NCBI RefSeq assembly: GCF_002224675.1
Contig: NZ_NMPZ01000014.1
Location: 33,498-97,497 of the forward strand
Reading direction: 5' to 3'
DNA: 64,000 nt
Source of the DNA: Segatella copri
Lineage (GTDB): Bacteria; Bacteroidota; Bacteroidia; Bacteroidales; Bacteroidaceae
How positions within the stretch are numbered: the first letter of the stretch is position 1; each line of letters begins with the position of its first letter. Positions 43,846-53,617 of the stretch are shown piece after piece. The position numbers were made by a program, and so were the translations under genes. The notes beneath the pieces were generated by a model that searched no databases, was not told the origin of the DNA, and saw only the letters and a list, made by a program, of their open reading frames with translations.

Positions 43846-44280
43846 ATGGGTAAATTTTTGAATGAATTCAAGCAATTCGCCATGCGTGGAAATGTGCTCG
43901 ACATGGCAGTCGGTGTAATCATCGGTGGTGCTTTCGGCAAGATTGTAAGTTCTGTAGTAGATGACATCATCATGCCTCCTATCGGATGGCTCATTGGTGG
44001 CGTCAACTTCTCCGACCTCAAAGTCACACTTCCATCAGTAGAGGTGATCGGTGGCGAGAAGCTTCAGGCTGCAACCATCAACTATGGCAATTTTCTCCAG
44101 ACCACTCTCGACTTTCTCATCGTTGCCTTCTGTGTATTCCTGCTCATCAAGGTAGTGAACAAGGTTACCGCCAAAAAGGAGGAAGAGAAGCCTGCTGAAA
44201 CTCCTAAGGCTCCAGAGCCTACCCAGGAAGAGAAGCTTCTGGCAGAGATTCGCGATTTACTGAAAGAGCAGAAGGGATAA
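43846..44280 (+). CDS. mscL: Large-conductance mechanosensitive channel MscL
   Basis: MscL opens under membrane tension to release solutes during osmotic downshock. The 144-residue protein has the N-terminal amphipathic helix [34 protein letters not shown], with the pore-lining TM1, periplasmic loop and TM2 (about 78-100), then a charged cytoplasmic helix bundle ([16 protein letters not shown]). The length is normal. Confidence 0.97.
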   Translation: MGKFLNEFKQFAMRGNVLDMAVGVIIGGAFGKIVSSVVDDIIMPPIGWLIGGVNFSDLKVTLPSVEVIGGEKLQAATINYGNFLQTTLDFLIVAFCVFLLIKVVNKVTAKKEEEKPAETPKAPEPTQEEKLLAEIRDLLKEQKG

Positions 44281-44387
44281 CCACTGTTTTTTTTCATGGC
44301 AGAATAAAAAAAGAAGACAGGAATGAGAGGATATGAATACCACTATCAAGGCTTGAGAAGTATTCCATCCCAACCATTCCTGCCCCT

Positions 44388-44460
44388 CCTTAAAGAAAAA
44401 TATATTTTCCCTTAAGGGTTTTTATTTTTTCCTTAAGGGAAAATATATTTTTCTTTAAGG
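44388..44460. repeat. Perfect 30-bp inverted repeat upstream of susC
   Basis: Arms 44388-44417 and 44431-44460 are exact reverse complements around a 13-nt T-rich spacer; the pairing goes on for three G-C pairs beyond a G-U wobble. The arms start CCTTAAAGAAAAATATATTT. It lies 140 bp upstream of the susC promoter and 110 bp after mscL. It may terminate mscL, fold in RNA, or be the footprint of a lost element. The rest of the gap 44281-44672 holds only the susC promoter and leader. Confidence 0.8.
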
Positions 44461-44574
44461 GGGGAAAATACTATATATAAAAAGGTATAAAAGAAAAAGA
44501 GCCACAATAACTCCCCTACTTTTGAAAAAAACACACATTTTTTCACGTTTATTAGAAAATACTTTCATTTTTCC

Positions 44575-44605
44575 TTGCTGATTACATATTTTTTTTGTAG
44601 CTTTG
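44575..44605 (+). promoter_or_regulatory. susC promoter
   Basis: TTG (44575-44577), a 20-nt spacer and TAGCTTTG (44598-44605), about 68 bases before the start codon. Confidence 0.7.
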
Positions 44606-44672
44606 CCCCCGAAATAAGATCTAAGTAGATACACTAAATCTTAATTAAACATCAACTCTTAACATAAACAAT

Positions 44673-47600
44673 ATGAGTAAGAACATGAAACCTAAAGACC
44701 AAATGAAGACAGCGTTGCTGATTTGTGCGCTGACTTCCATGTCTCCTGCGTTTGCAAATGGTACTATGGTAAAAGCTGACAACTTGAACCGCCCTACCAC
44801 CAGCATCCAACAGCAGAAGAAAGTAGCAACAGGACGTGTTGTCGACAATCAAGGCGAACCTCTTATCGGTGTTACCGTGATGGAAGTTGGCACGTCCAAT
44901 GGAACAGTAACCGACCTAGACGGAAATTTCTCCCTCAGTCTGAAAAATCCTAATGGCAAGATTACAATTTCCTACATCGGCTTCAATCCACAGACTCTTA
45001 CAGCTGCAAGCAACATGCAGATTACCATGAAGTCTGAAGACAAGGAGCTCAATGAAGTTGTAGTTGTAGGTTACGGTACACAGAAGAAGGTGAACCTCAC
45101 CGGTTCTGTATCATCAGTAGATAGCAAAGCTTTGGAAAGCCGTCCTATCCAGAACGTACAGAGTGGACTCCAGGGTATGATGCCTGGTGTTACCATCAGC
45201 GGTACCAATGGTGCTCCGGGTATGGACTCAGGTAGCATCAACGTTCGTGGTGTGGGAACCCTCAACTCTTCTTCTCCTTATATTTTGATTGATGGCGTAG
45301 AGTCAGGTACCATGAGTAGCCTCGACCCTAACGATATCGAGAGCATCTCTGTATTGAAGGATGCTGCTTCTGCTGCCATCTATGGTTCCAAGGCTGCCAA
45401 CGGCGTTATCCTTATCACTACCAAGCGTGGTAAGAGCGGCAAACCTCAAGTTTCTTATAATGGTTATGTGAGTATGCAGAATCCAACCAGTTTGGTTGAC
45501 CGTCTGGATTCATACGAGTATGCCCATATGCTGAATGATGCGCTCGAAAGCGAGGGCAAGGCAAAGAAATTCACCTCTGAAGAGGAAATCAATGCACTCC
45601 CTAATACCGATTGGTACGACCTGGCTTACAAAACAGGTTCATTGCAGCACCACAACGTAAGCGTAAACGGTGGAACAGAGAGCGTAAACTATCTGGCATC
45701 TGTAGGTTATCTGAAGCAGTCGGGTATCTTGCCTCATGCTGGTCGTGAACAGATAAACGGCCGTACAAACCTGGAGATGAAGATTAACAGCCGCCTTACA
45801 GCTCGCTTGAACCTCGCTTATATCAAGAACGATTATACTGACCCATCTTCAGCATACGCAGGTGGCAGTTCTGACCAGATTATCCGTCAGCTCAACTTGA
45901 TTTCACCATGGATTACCGCTCGTTATGACGACGGCACATGGGGAACTATCTCTGATGGTAGCCCTATTGCATGGCTCGACAACGATTTGAAGGTATATCG
46001 CCGCAACACCAACTTCACAGGTCTCTTTGGAGTTGATTACAAGATCATCAATGGCTTGACTGCTAAGTTGAGTGCATCTTATGTAAACGACAACCAGAAC
46101 TACGACTACTTCCAGAAGTTCTTCGTTTACAATGCGAACAAGAAGACCGATCCAAATTTCCACGATGAACGAGTATATAAGTGGGAACGTAAAACCTTCG
46201 AGGCATTGCTGAACTACAACAAGACCTTCGGACAGCATACCGTTGGTGCTTTGGCAGGATGGCATGCAGAGGCTTACGACTATAAGTATTGGTACACTTA
46301 CCGCAAGAACTTCCCTAACAATAATGTGACCGATATCAATGCGGGTGATGTATCTACCCAGCAGGCACAGGGAAATACCCGTGAGTTGAATATGCTTTCA
46401 TGGTTTGGTCGTGTTAACTACGACTTTGCAGGCCGTTACCTCTTCGAGGCTAACCTCCGTGCTGATGCATCCAGCCGTTTCGCAGATGGTCATCGTTGGG
46501 GTTACTTCCCATCATTCTCTGCAGGATGGCGTGTAAGCGAGGAAGCTTTCATGGAGGGTACCAAGTCTTGGCTCTCTAACTTCAAGATTCGCGGATCTTG
46601 GGGTCAGTTGGGTAACCAGGAGGCTTTGAGCGACTACTATCCAGCTATCAATACATACAGTATCAACGCCAAGTATGCATTCGACGGCAAGGTAACATCT
46701 GGATACTACCAGAGTTCATACAAGATCAACACCATCACTTGGGAAAAGGCGACCACATGGGGCGTAGGTGTTGACCTGGGATTCCTCGACAACAAGATTA
46801 CTGCATCTGTTGATTACTATAACCGTCTTACAGATGGTATCTTGATCTCTGTAGATGCTCCTTACGAGTTCGCTTTGGGTAGCTATCTTGACAATGTGGG
46901 TCAGATGCGCAACCAGGGTGTCGAGATGAGCCTCAACTACAACGATAAGTTTGGTGAGGTGACTGTAGGTGCAGGCTTGAATGTTGCATACAACAAGAAC
47001 AAGATTGAGAGCATGCCTGGTAAGGGATACGTAGGTACTGGATATAACCAGCGCAACGCTATGGGTCAGGAGTTCAACAGCTACTATGTATATAAGGCTG
47101 ACGGATTCTTCCAGACAGATCAGGAAGCACAGGAGTATATGGACAAATACTGGCCAGCAGATGGTTCAAAGGGCGGTTGTCCATTCAGCGGTGGCAAGTT
47201 CAAGGCTGGTGACTTGAAGTATGCCGATATCAATGGTGACGGCAAGATTGATGCCGAGAACGACCGCTTCTATGCAGGCAGTTCTGTTCCTCGCTGGACC
47301 TTCGGTTTGAATCTGAACGCAGCTTGGAAGGGCTTCGACCTCTCCTTGTTCTTCAACGGACAGTTTAAGGCTTATCGCTACTTCGATGCATACGAGGTAG
47401 AGGGTGCTTTTGTGGGCGACAGCTCTCACCCAGCAACCATCTGGAGAGACTCTTGGACCTACAACAAGTCAAATCCTAAGATGCCACGATTGTTTACTGA
47501 CACAAACTCTCCTAGCTCTTCACGTAATGTTGTTTCTACATTCTGGCTCAAGAATGTATCTTACTGCCGTTTGAAGAACTTGCAGTTGGGTTATACACTT

Positions 47601-47777
47601 CCTAAGTCGGCACTCGAATTCCTTCATGTCAACAAGGTACGTGTTTACTACTCTTGCGAGAATCTGTTCACAATCGACAATCTCGACATCAACGTGGATC
47701 CAGAGGCAACCAGTCAGCGACTCAGCTCTTATCCATTGCTCCGCACTCACTCATTCGGTTTGAGCGTAACATTCTAA
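44673..47777 (+). CDS. SusC/RagA-type TonB-dependent outer-membrane transporter
   Basis: The 1034-residue protein has a signal peptide (MKTALLICALTSMSPAFA), a carboxypeptidase-regulatory-like domain (about 50-125; GRVVDNQGEPLIGVTV), a TonB box and plug (EVVVVGYGTQKKVNLTGSV, then NVRGVGTLNSSSPYILIDGV) and a 22-strand barrel ending in LLRTHSFGLSVTF, with aromatic C-terminus. It would import an oligosaccharide with the SusD partner encoded 21 bases later. No hydrolase, sensor or ECF/anti-sigma pair adjoins it, so the substrate cannot be inferred. The first Met of the N-terminus could be MKPKDQMK as well. Confidence 0.95.
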   Translation: MSKNMKPKDQMKTALLICALTSMSPAFANGTMVKADNLNRPTTSIQQQKKVATGRVVDNQGEPLIGVTVMEVGTSNGTVTDLDGNFSLSLKNPNGKITISYIGFNPQTLTAASNMQITMKSEDKELNEVVVVGYGTQKKVNLTGSVSSVDSKALESRPIQNVQSGLQGMMPGVTISGTNGAPGMDSGSINVRGVGTLNSSSPYILIDGVESGTMSSLDPNDIESISVLKDAASAAIYGSKAANGVILITTKRGKSGKPQVSYNGYVSMQNPTSLVDRLDSYEYAHMLNDALESEGKAKKFTSEEEINALPNTDWYDLAYKTGSLQHHNVSVNGGTESVNYLASVGYLKQSGILPHAGREQINGRTNLEMKINSRLTARLNLAYIKNDYTDPSSAYAGGSSDQIIRQLNLISPWITARYDDGTWGTISDGSPIAWLDNDLKVYRRNTNFTGLFGVDYKIINGLTAKLSASYVNDNQNYDYFQKFFVYNANKKTDPNFHDERVYKWERKTFEALLNYNKTFGQHTVGALAGWHAEAYDYKYWYTYRKNFPNNNVTDINAGDVSTQQAQGNTRELNMLSWFGRVNYDFAGRYLFEANLRADASSRFADGHRWGYFPSFSAGWRVSEEAFMEGTKSWLSNFKIRGSWGQLGNQEALSDYYPAINTYSINAKYAFDGKVTSGYYQSSYKINTITWEKATTWGVGVDLGFLDNKITASVDYYNRLTDGILISVDAPYEFALGSYLDNVGQMRNQGVEMSLNYNDKFGEVTVGAGLNVAYNKNKIESMPGKGYVGTGYNQRNAMGQEFNSYYVYKADGFFQTDQEAQEYMDKYWPADGSKGGCPFSGGKFKAGDLKYADINGDGKIDAENDRFYAGSSVPRWTFGLNLNAAWKGFDLSLFFNGQFKAYRYFDAYEVEGAFVGDSSHPATIWRDSWTYNKSNPKMPRLFTDTNSPSSSRNVVSTFWLKNVSYCRLKNLQLGYTLPKSALEFLHVNKVRVYYSCENLFTIDNLDINVDPEATSQRLSSYPLLRTHSFGLSVTF

Positions 47778-47798
47778 TAACTTAAAAAGGATATTATC

Positions 47799-49460
47799 AT
47801 GAGAAATCTTAAGAAATATATATTCATCGGCATGACCGCCCTCTTGGCAACCTCATGCTCCGATTTCCTCGATACAGCCCCAAAGGATGCTCTTTCACCT
47901 GTCAGCACCTGGCAGACTCAGGAAGACGCAGACAAGTTCCTCGTTGGCTGTTACAACAACTGGCAAGACCAGTACAACTCCGGTTGGGGTTGGGACGGTT
48001 TCCTCCTGTATTGGGATGGTACAAGTGACTTCGGTTACGACCAGTTCCCTTGGGAGGGTTATACAGCCATCGGTAATGGTACCTTGACCGCATCCAGCGG
48101 TAGAGACTGGTACGACTTCTCACGCATCCGCCGTGTCAACGAATTGCTGGCTAATGTGGATAAGTGTAACATGCCAGAAGCTGCCAAGAAGGATATCAAG
48201 GCTCAGGCTCGCTGGATCCGCGCTTACCGCTACTTCCTGATGAACTGGAACTATGGTGGTGTGCCTCTCATCGAAAGCTATGCTACTGCAGAGGAAGCGA
48301 TGGTACCTCGTAATACCGAGCAGGAGGTGAAGGAGTATATCGAGAAAGAACTCGACGAGTTGGTAAACGATATCAATGTAACTCCTGCAGCCCGTGGTCG
48401 CATCGCCAAGGGTGCAGCTTTGGCTCTCCGTATGCGAGAGGCTCTCTATTATGGAGACTATGCTACTGCTAAGGATCGTGCAGAGAAGATCATTGCATTG
48501 AATCAGTATGAGTTGGATCCAGACTATGCTAACCTGTTCAATGTAGCAGGTCAGGATTCCAAGGAAATCATCCTTGCTGTACAGGCTGTAGAAAACGACT
48601 ACTATAACGATGTGATTGGCCGTATGTACAACAATGCTGATGGCGGTTGGTCTTCTATCGTTCCTAGCTACGGCTTGATCGACACCTATGAAATGGCAAA
48701 CGGCTTGACCAAGGACGAACCGGGTTCTGGCTATGATCCTACCCATCCATTCAACAACCGTGACCCACGTATGGCAATGACTGTCATCTATCCAGGTTGT
48801 GACTACATCAATGGCAATGGTAAGGAAGCTATCTTCAATACACTCGACAAGACGATTGATGGAGCTGCCAATGCCAACTATTATCTCGCTGCCAACAACA
48901 GTTCAAAGACTGGTTTGACATGGGGTAAGTACTTGGCACCTATGAACCAATATCCTGACATCTGGAACACCACCTGTCAGCCTATCGTCTTCCGCTATGC
49001 AGAAGTATTGCTTACTTACTGTGAGGCTGAGAATGAATTGAACGGTCCTTCTGCTCAAGTTTATACCTACCTGAATATGGTTCGTAACCGTGTAGGTATG
49101 CCTAATGTGGATGAAGCTAAGTACAATACCAAGGAGAAGCTTCGCGAGTTGATTCGTCGTGAGCGTGGTGTTGAGTTCGCAGGTGAGGGTATCCGCCGTG
49201 CAGATATCCTGCGCTGGAAGGATGCCAGCGGAAAGATGTTGGCAGAGACCTTGCTGAACTGCACATTGGAGCGCCAGGTAGGTACTGTAAGCATGGATAA
49301 GTCTGTGGCTCCTGGTATGCGTGCTACTATCAATGTAAATGCTACTGCAGCTGACAAGAAGATTGAGGATCGTGTATTCAAGACCACCAACCGTTATCTC
49401 CCTATCCCACAGGGTGCACGTGATGCTAACTTGCAGTTGAAGCAGAACGACGGTTATTAA
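47799..49460 (+). CDS. SusD/RagB-type nutrient-binding lipoprotein
   Basis: The 553-residue lipoprotein (signal MRNLKKYIFIGMTALLATSC, Cys 20) has the SusD-like N-terminal domain starting at DFLDTAPKDALSP and the C-terminal RagB domain with FAGEGIRRADILRWK and RYLPIPQGARDANLQLKQNDGY. It forms a lid on the SusC barrel at the cell surface and binds glycan. The gene follows susC by 21 bases, with a terminator behind it, so this is a bare SusC/SusD pair. Confidence 0.95.
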   Translation: MRNLKKYIFIGMTALLATSCSDFLDTAPKDALSPVSTWQTQEDADKFLVGCYNNWQDQYNSGWGWDGFLLYWDGTSDFGYDQFPWEGYTAIGNGTLTASSGRDWYDFSRIRRVNELLANVDKCNMPEAAKKDIKAQARWIRAYRYFLMNWNYGGVPLIESYATAEEAMVPRNTEQEVKEYIEKELDELVNDINVTPAARGRIAKGAALALRMREALYYGDYATAKDRAEKIIALNQYELDPDYANLFNVAGQDSKEIILAVQAVENDYYNDVIGRMYNNADGGWSSIVPSYGLIDTYEMANGLTKDEPGSGYDPTHPFNNRDPRMAMTVIYPGCDYINGNGKEAIFNTLDKTIDGAANANYYLAANNSSKTGLTWGKYLAPMNQYPDIWNTTCQPIVFRYAEVLLTYCEAENELNGPSAQVYTYLNMVRNRVGMPNVDEAKYNTKEKLRELIRRERGVEFAGEGIRRADILRWKDASGKMLAETLLNCTLERQVGTVSMDKSVAPGMRATINVNATAADKKIEDRVFKTTNRYLPIPQGARDANLQLKQNDGY

Positions 49461-49468
49461 AAACAAAA

Positions 49469-49505
49469 AGTACTGAGTACATCACTCCAAGAAGTACTCA
49501 GTACT
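49469..49505. repeat. 12-bp inverted repeat after susD
   Basis: AGTACTGAGTAC (49469-49480) and GTACTCAGTACT (49494-49505) are exact complements 13 bp apart, just after the susD stop codon. It forms the first of two 3' hairpins. Confidence 0.6.
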
Positions 49506-49512
49506 CATCAAT

Positions 49513-49565
49513 AAAAAAAGACCACCATCTGAGTTGAATATCCAACTCAAATGGTGGTCTTTTTT
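49513..49565. terminator. Bidirectional terminator between susD and guaA
   Basis: A stem of about 20 bp starting AAAAAGACCACCAT, with loop AATATC and a T run on each strand, separates the converging genes. Confidence 0.88.
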
Positions 49566-49571
49566 ATATTA

Positions 49572-51182
49572 TTATTCCCACTCGATTGTCGAAGGTGGTT
49601 TTGAAGAGATATCATAGCAAACGCGGTTAACGCCCTTTACCTTGTTGATGATCTCGTTACTTACCTTAGCCATGAAATCGTATGGAAGATGAGCCCAGTC
49701 GGCAGTCATCGCATCAGTACTTGTTACGGCACGCAATGCAACAGGATGCTCGTATGTACGCTCATCACCCATTACACCTACTGAACGGACGGTAGAGAGC
49801 AATACGGTACCAGCCTGCCAGATCTGATCGTAGAGAGATACCTCAATCTCACCATTCTGCATGTCAGCAGGAACACCGGCAGCCAGGACGCGGCGAGCTT
49901 CCTCACCACTCAACTTCACCTTGTACTCACGCAAGCCACGGATATAGATATCATCTGCATCCTGGAGAATACGTACCTTCTCTGGGGTGATATCACCCAA
50001 GATACGAACAGCCAAACCAGGACCAGGGAATGGATGGCGGGTAATCAGGTGCTCAGGCATACCCATAGAGCGACCTACTCGACGAACCTCGTCCTTGAAC
50101 AACCACTTCAAAGGCTCGCACAACTGAAGGTTCATCTCCTTAGGAAGACCACCTACATTGTGATGGCTCTTGATTACCTTACCAGTAATGTTCAAACTCT
50201 CGATACGGTCTGGATAGATAGTACCCTGAGCCAACCACTTGGCACCAGTCTGCTTCTTAGCCTCAGCATTGAAAACCTCTACGAAATCACGGCCGATAAT
50301 CTTACGCTTCTCCTCTGGATCTGTAACACCAGCCAAGTCTGCAAAGAATTTCTCTGATGCATCAACACCGATAACATTCAGACCCAAGCACTTGTAATCC
50401 TCCATAACATCACGGAACTCATTCTTTCTGAGCATACCGTGATCTACGAAGATACAGGTGAGGTTCTTGCCGATAGCCTTGTTCAAGAGAACAGCAGCTA
50501 CACTGGAATCAACACCACCAGAAAGACCGAGGATAACCTTGTCGTCACCCAACTGTGCCTTCAACTCTGCTACCGTAGTCTCAACGAAAGAGTCAGCACT
50601 CCAGTCCTGCTTGCTACCGCAGATATCTACCACGAAGTTCTTGAGGAGCTGTGTACCCTGCAAAGAGTGGAACACCTCTGGGTGGAACTGTACAGCCCAA
50701 ACAGGCTGCTTGGTAGAAGCATAAGCAGCATACTTCACATTGGCAGTAGAAGCGATGCACTTATAGTCCTCAGGAATCGCAGTGATGGTATCACCATGAC
50801 TCATCCAAACCTGAGAGTTCTCGATGAATCCCTTGAACAAAGGATTCTCCTTGTCGAACTGCTCCAAGTTAGCACGACCATACTCACGGCTGTCTGCAGC
50901 TTCCACCTTACCACCCTGGGCGTAAGAGAGGAACTGAGCACCGTAGCAGATGCCAAGCACAGGAATGCGGCCAATAAACTGGCTCAGATCTACCTTGAAA
51001 GCTTCCGGATCATGAACGGAATAAGGGCTACCGCTCAAGATGACACCAATCACAGATGGATCATCCTTTGGAAACTTGTTGTAAGGCATAATCTCGCAGA
51101 AGGTATCAAGCTCACGAACACGACGGCCAATCAGCTGTGTGGTCTGTGAACCGAAATCCAAAATAATAATCTTCTGTTGCAT
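49572..51182 (-). CDS. guaA: GMP synthase (glutamine-hydrolysing)
   Basis: GuaA aminates XMP to GMP. The N-terminal glutaminase has [15 protein letters not shown] (nucleophile Cys) and [10 protein letters not shown]; the ATP-pyrophosphatase domain has the P-loop [15 protein letters not shown]; the dimerisation domain ends [14 protein letters not shown], the standard GuaA C-terminus. At 536 residues it is slightly longer than the usual 510-525. It follows the MurU-like gene by 31 AT-rich bases. Confidence 0.97.
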   Translation of the reverse strand: MQQKIIILDFGSQTTQLIGRRVRELDTFCEIMPYNKFPKDDPSVIGVILSGSPYSVHDPEAFKVDLSQFIGRIPVLGICYGAQFLSYAQGGKVEAADSREYGRANLEQFDKENPLFKGFIENSQVWMSHGDTITAIPEDYKCIASTANVKYAAYASTKQPVWAVQFHPEVFHSLQGTQLLKNFVVDICGSKQDWSADSFVETTVAELKAQLGDDKVILGLSGGVDSSVAAVLLNKAIGKNLTCIFVDHGMLRKNEFRDVMEDYKCLGLNVIGVDASEKFFADLAGVTDPEEKRKIIGRDFVEVFNAEAKKQTGAKWLAQGTIYPDRIESLNITGKVIKSHHNVGGLPKEMNLQLCEPLKWLFKDEVRRVGRSMGMPEHLITRHPFPGPGLAVRILGDITPEKVRILQDADDIYIRGLREYKVKLSGEEARRVLAAGVPADMQNGEIEVSLYDQIWQAGTVLLSTVRSVGVMGDERTYEHPVALRAVTSTDAMTADWAHLPYDFMAKVSNEIINKVKGVNRVCYDISSKPPSTIEWE

Positions 51183-51213
51183 ATTGTCTAATTTATAATT
51201 TATAATTTACAAT

Positions 51214-51990
51214 TCATAATTCTTTCAGGAATGCTTCCGCTTCTTTCAGCGTCTCCTGCTTTCCCACATCCATCAGCTTGAGGTCATTCTTCACGTATCC
51301 CTCAATACGAACCTTGTCGCAATGCTTCAGATAGAAGTCCATGATGGGGAACTTATCCGGTTCATTCTCCATCAGCGGGAAAAGCGATGGGGCAACCATG
51401 TGAATACCCGAGAAAGCATACATCTTATAATCTTCTGGATTGAGATCAGGATAAGGACTCTTCACCTCGCCTGTCTCTATATTCGTCCAGCCAACCAATC
51501 GCATGGTATCATCGAAGAGGAGATAACGCTTGGTCTTGCGTTCGCTCACCAGAAGGCGGGCAGCCAAGGGAGCCTTCTCCTTCACGGAATCCAAAGAATC
51601 ATCTACAAGTTCCTTCGACTCCATCTGATAGAATTTCTTCAGATCCACATTGCTCAGGATGTCCACATTATGAATCAGGATAGGCTCAGTCTGATCGAAG
51701 AATGGCCATGCCTTCTTGATACCCCCACCCGTTTCGAGGAGCTTTTCGCTCTCATCGCTAATACGGATGTCCATACCGAAATTCTTATTATCACGAAGAT
51801 AATCGATGATTTGATAGGAGAAATGATGCACGTTCACCACAATACGAGTGAAACCGGCATCCTTCAACTGAAAGATGACACGTTTGAGCAAAGGTTCTCC
51901 TCCGACACTTACCAATGCCTTCGGAATGCGATCAGTAAGTGGCTTCAGGCGAGTGCCCAAACCTGCTGCGAATATCATTGCTTGCATCAT
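51214..51990 (-). CDS. MurU-like sugar-1-phosphate nucleotidyltransferase
   Basis: The start is MMQAMIFAAGLGTRLKPLTDRIPKALVSVGG, the nucleotidyltransferase signature with G-x-G-T-R-x-x-P-x-T-x-x-x-P-K. The 258-residue length and FSGIHMVAPSLF fit the MurU/mannose-1-phosphate guanylyltransferase group. Upstream is an AmgK-like kinase; AmgK and MurU together turn MurNAc into UDP-MurNAc in Pseudomonas recycling. The shared order makes that role likely here. In-frame codons before 51990 lie over the promoter and are not used. A different sugar cannot be excluded. Confidence 0.85.
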   Translation of the reverse strand: MMQAMIFAAGLGTRLKPLTDRIPKALVSVGGEPLLKRVIFQLKDAGFTRIVVNVHHFSYQIIDYLRDNKNFGMDIRISDESEKLLETGGGIKKAWPFFDQTEPILIHNVDILSNVDLKKFYQMESKELVDDSLDSVKEKAPLAARLLVSERKTKRYLLFDDTMRLVGWTNIETGEVKSPYPDLNPEDYKMYAFSGIHMVAPSLFPLMENEPDKFPIMDFYLKHCDKVRIEGYVKNDLKLMDVGKQETLKEAEAFLKEL

Positions 51991-52014
51991 TGCTAAATAG
52001 CTATATATTAATGT

Positions 52015-52060
52015 GCGTGCAAATTTACTAACTTTTTGCGAGATAGCCAAATTTGCACGC
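52015..52060. repeat. 12-bp inverted repeat around the MurU-like gene's promoter
   Basis: GCGTGCAAATTT (52015-52026) and AAATTTGCACGC (52049-52060) are exact complements 22 bp apart. One arm contains a minus-strand -7-like TAAATTTG, so the repeat could be an operator of an internal promoter. Confidence 0.5.
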
Positions 52061-52066
52061 TAAATA

Positions 52067-53617
52067 TTATTGTTTTGCAGGCAAAACCTGCTCAATATGC
52101 TGTTCTCTATGACATATTTGCACTTCTACGCCAAACTTCTCGTGGATATGTTCGGCAAGATGCTGGGCTGAATACACACTGCGATGCTGACCGCCCGTAC
52201 AACCGAAACAGAACATCAGGGAAGTGAAACCACGCTGGATATAGCGATTCACGTGATGGTCTGCCAACTTATAGACACTCTCCAGGAACGTCAGAATCTC
52301 ACCATCATCCTCCAGGAATCGGATCACTGGCTCATCCAATCCCGTAAGTTTCTTGTAAGGTTCATATCTACCTGGGTTGTGAGTACTTCTGCAGTCGAAA
52401 ACATAACCGCCGCCATTTCCAGACGGATCTTCAGGGATTCCCTTCTTAAAGGAGAAGCTGAATACCCGCACTACCAACGGTCCCTTGCCATCATACTTGG
52501 AATAAGTGGCAGGTCCATCCTGCGGATGCGCACTGTAGATATTGTTATCTGTAATCTTATAACCATCAGCACGGGTTATAGCCGCACTCTCGATGCGCTT
52601 AAACTGCGGCAACTCCGTAAGTCGGCGCAGCATATCCATCATATAAGGATATGGGAAAACCTTCTCGCCCATCTTCAGCAGATCACGCAGATTCTGGATA
52701 GCAGGCGGAATACTCTCGATGAAGTGCTTCTTGCGCTCGAAATAGCCACGGAATCCATAGGCACCCAACACCTGCAAGGTACGGAAGAGCACAAAGAGAC
52801 TCAGGCGATGCACGAAATGACGCACAGATGGTACCTCGGTATAGTTTTTCAGCGACTGATAGTACTCCCATACCAACTCGCGGCGGAGCTTGAAGGAATA
52901 CTTGGCTGAAGCCTGCCAAAGGAAGGAAGCCAGATCATAATAGAAAGGTCCCTTTCTGCCACCTTGGAAATCAATAAAGTACGGATTGCCATTTTCGTCT
53001 AACATTATGTTGCGAGCCTGGAAATCACGATAGAGGAAACAATCCATCTTTTCTGACGTCAAATCCTTCGCAAAAAGACGGAAGTTGGCTTCCAACTTCA
53101 ATTCATGGAAATCCAAATCTGTCGGTTTCAGGAAACAATACTTGAAATAGTTGAGATCGAAGAGCACACTGTCCACATCAAACTCCGGCTGAGGATAGCA
53201 GTTGGACCAATCCAGCCCACGTGCACCACGCAACTGGATGTTAGGCAACTCACGGATTGTCTTCTTCAGGAGTTCCTTCTCCTTCTGATTGTATCTACCG
53301 CCAGCCTCTCTTCCGCCCTTGATGGCATCGAAGAGCGAAGTTCCGCCCAGATCAGTCTGGATATAGCAGAGTTCATCATCACTCACAGCCAGAATCTTAG
53401 GCACCGGCAACTGACGGAGATTGAAATGATTAGCCAGATACACGAAGGCGTGATCCTCATCACGGCTCGTACCGATAACACCTATCACCGTATCCCCATC
53501 CTGCTTGATGATACGGAAATATTGGCGGTTACTTCCCTGCCCTGCCAGCTTGATGACATCAGCAGGCTCTTCGCCAGCCCATTGCTTGTAGAGATTAATT
53601 AGCTTTTCCATCATCAT
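52067..53617 (-). CDS. AmgK-like sugar kinase fused to a RapZ C-terminal domain
   Basis: Residues 1-340 are an aminoglycoside-phosphotransferase-type kinase: GQGSNRQYFRI at 27-37 resembles the nucleotide loop, YRDFQARNIM (196-205) is the catalytic loop with Asp 198, and FIDFQGGRKG (214-223) holds the metal-binding Asp. AmgK enzymes phosphorylate MurNAc or GlcNAc at C1. Residues about 380-505 match the RapZ C-terminal domain (YVFDCRSTHNPGRYEPY, LTGLDEPV, FGCTGGQHRSV). In E. coli that domain binds glucosamine-6-phosphate and controls GlmS synthesis. The RapZ P-loop kinase part is missing. It overlaps the upstream small membrane-protein gene by 23 bases. Confidence 0.9.
   Translation of the reverse strand: MMMEKLINLYKQWAGEEPADVIKLAGQGSNRQYFRIIKQDGDTVIGVIGTSRDEDHAFVYLANHFNLRQLPVPKILAVSDDELCYIQTDLGGTSLFDAIKGGREAGGRYNQKEKELLKKTIRELPNIQLRGARGLDWSNCYPQPEFDVDSVLFDLNYFKYCFLKPTDLDFHELKLEANFRLFAKDLTSEKMDCFLYRDFQARNIMLDENGNPYFIDFQGGRKGPFYYDLASFLWQASAKYSFKLRRELVWEYYQSLKNYTEVPSVRHFVHRLSLFVLFRTLQVLGAYGFRGYFERKKHFIESIPPAIQNLRDLLKMGEKVFPYPYMMDMLRRLTELPQFKRIESAAITRADGYKITDNNIYSAHPQDGPATYSKYDGKGPLVVRVFSFSFKKGIPEDPSGNGGGYVFDCRSTHNPGRYEPYKKLTGLDEPVIRFLEDDGEILTFLESVYKLADHHVNRYIQRGFTSLMFCFGCTGGQHRSVYSAQHLAEHIHEKFGVEVQICHREQHIEQVLPAKQ

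Noticed and set aside
43821..44027. Minus-strand frame over the mscL start
   Set aside because: It is a shadow of mscL without a promoter or conserved features.
44388..44460. Invertible promoter flanked by inverted repeats
   Set aside because: The 13-nt spacer cannot hold a promoter, and no recombinase gene is nearby; the susC promoter lies outside the repeat.
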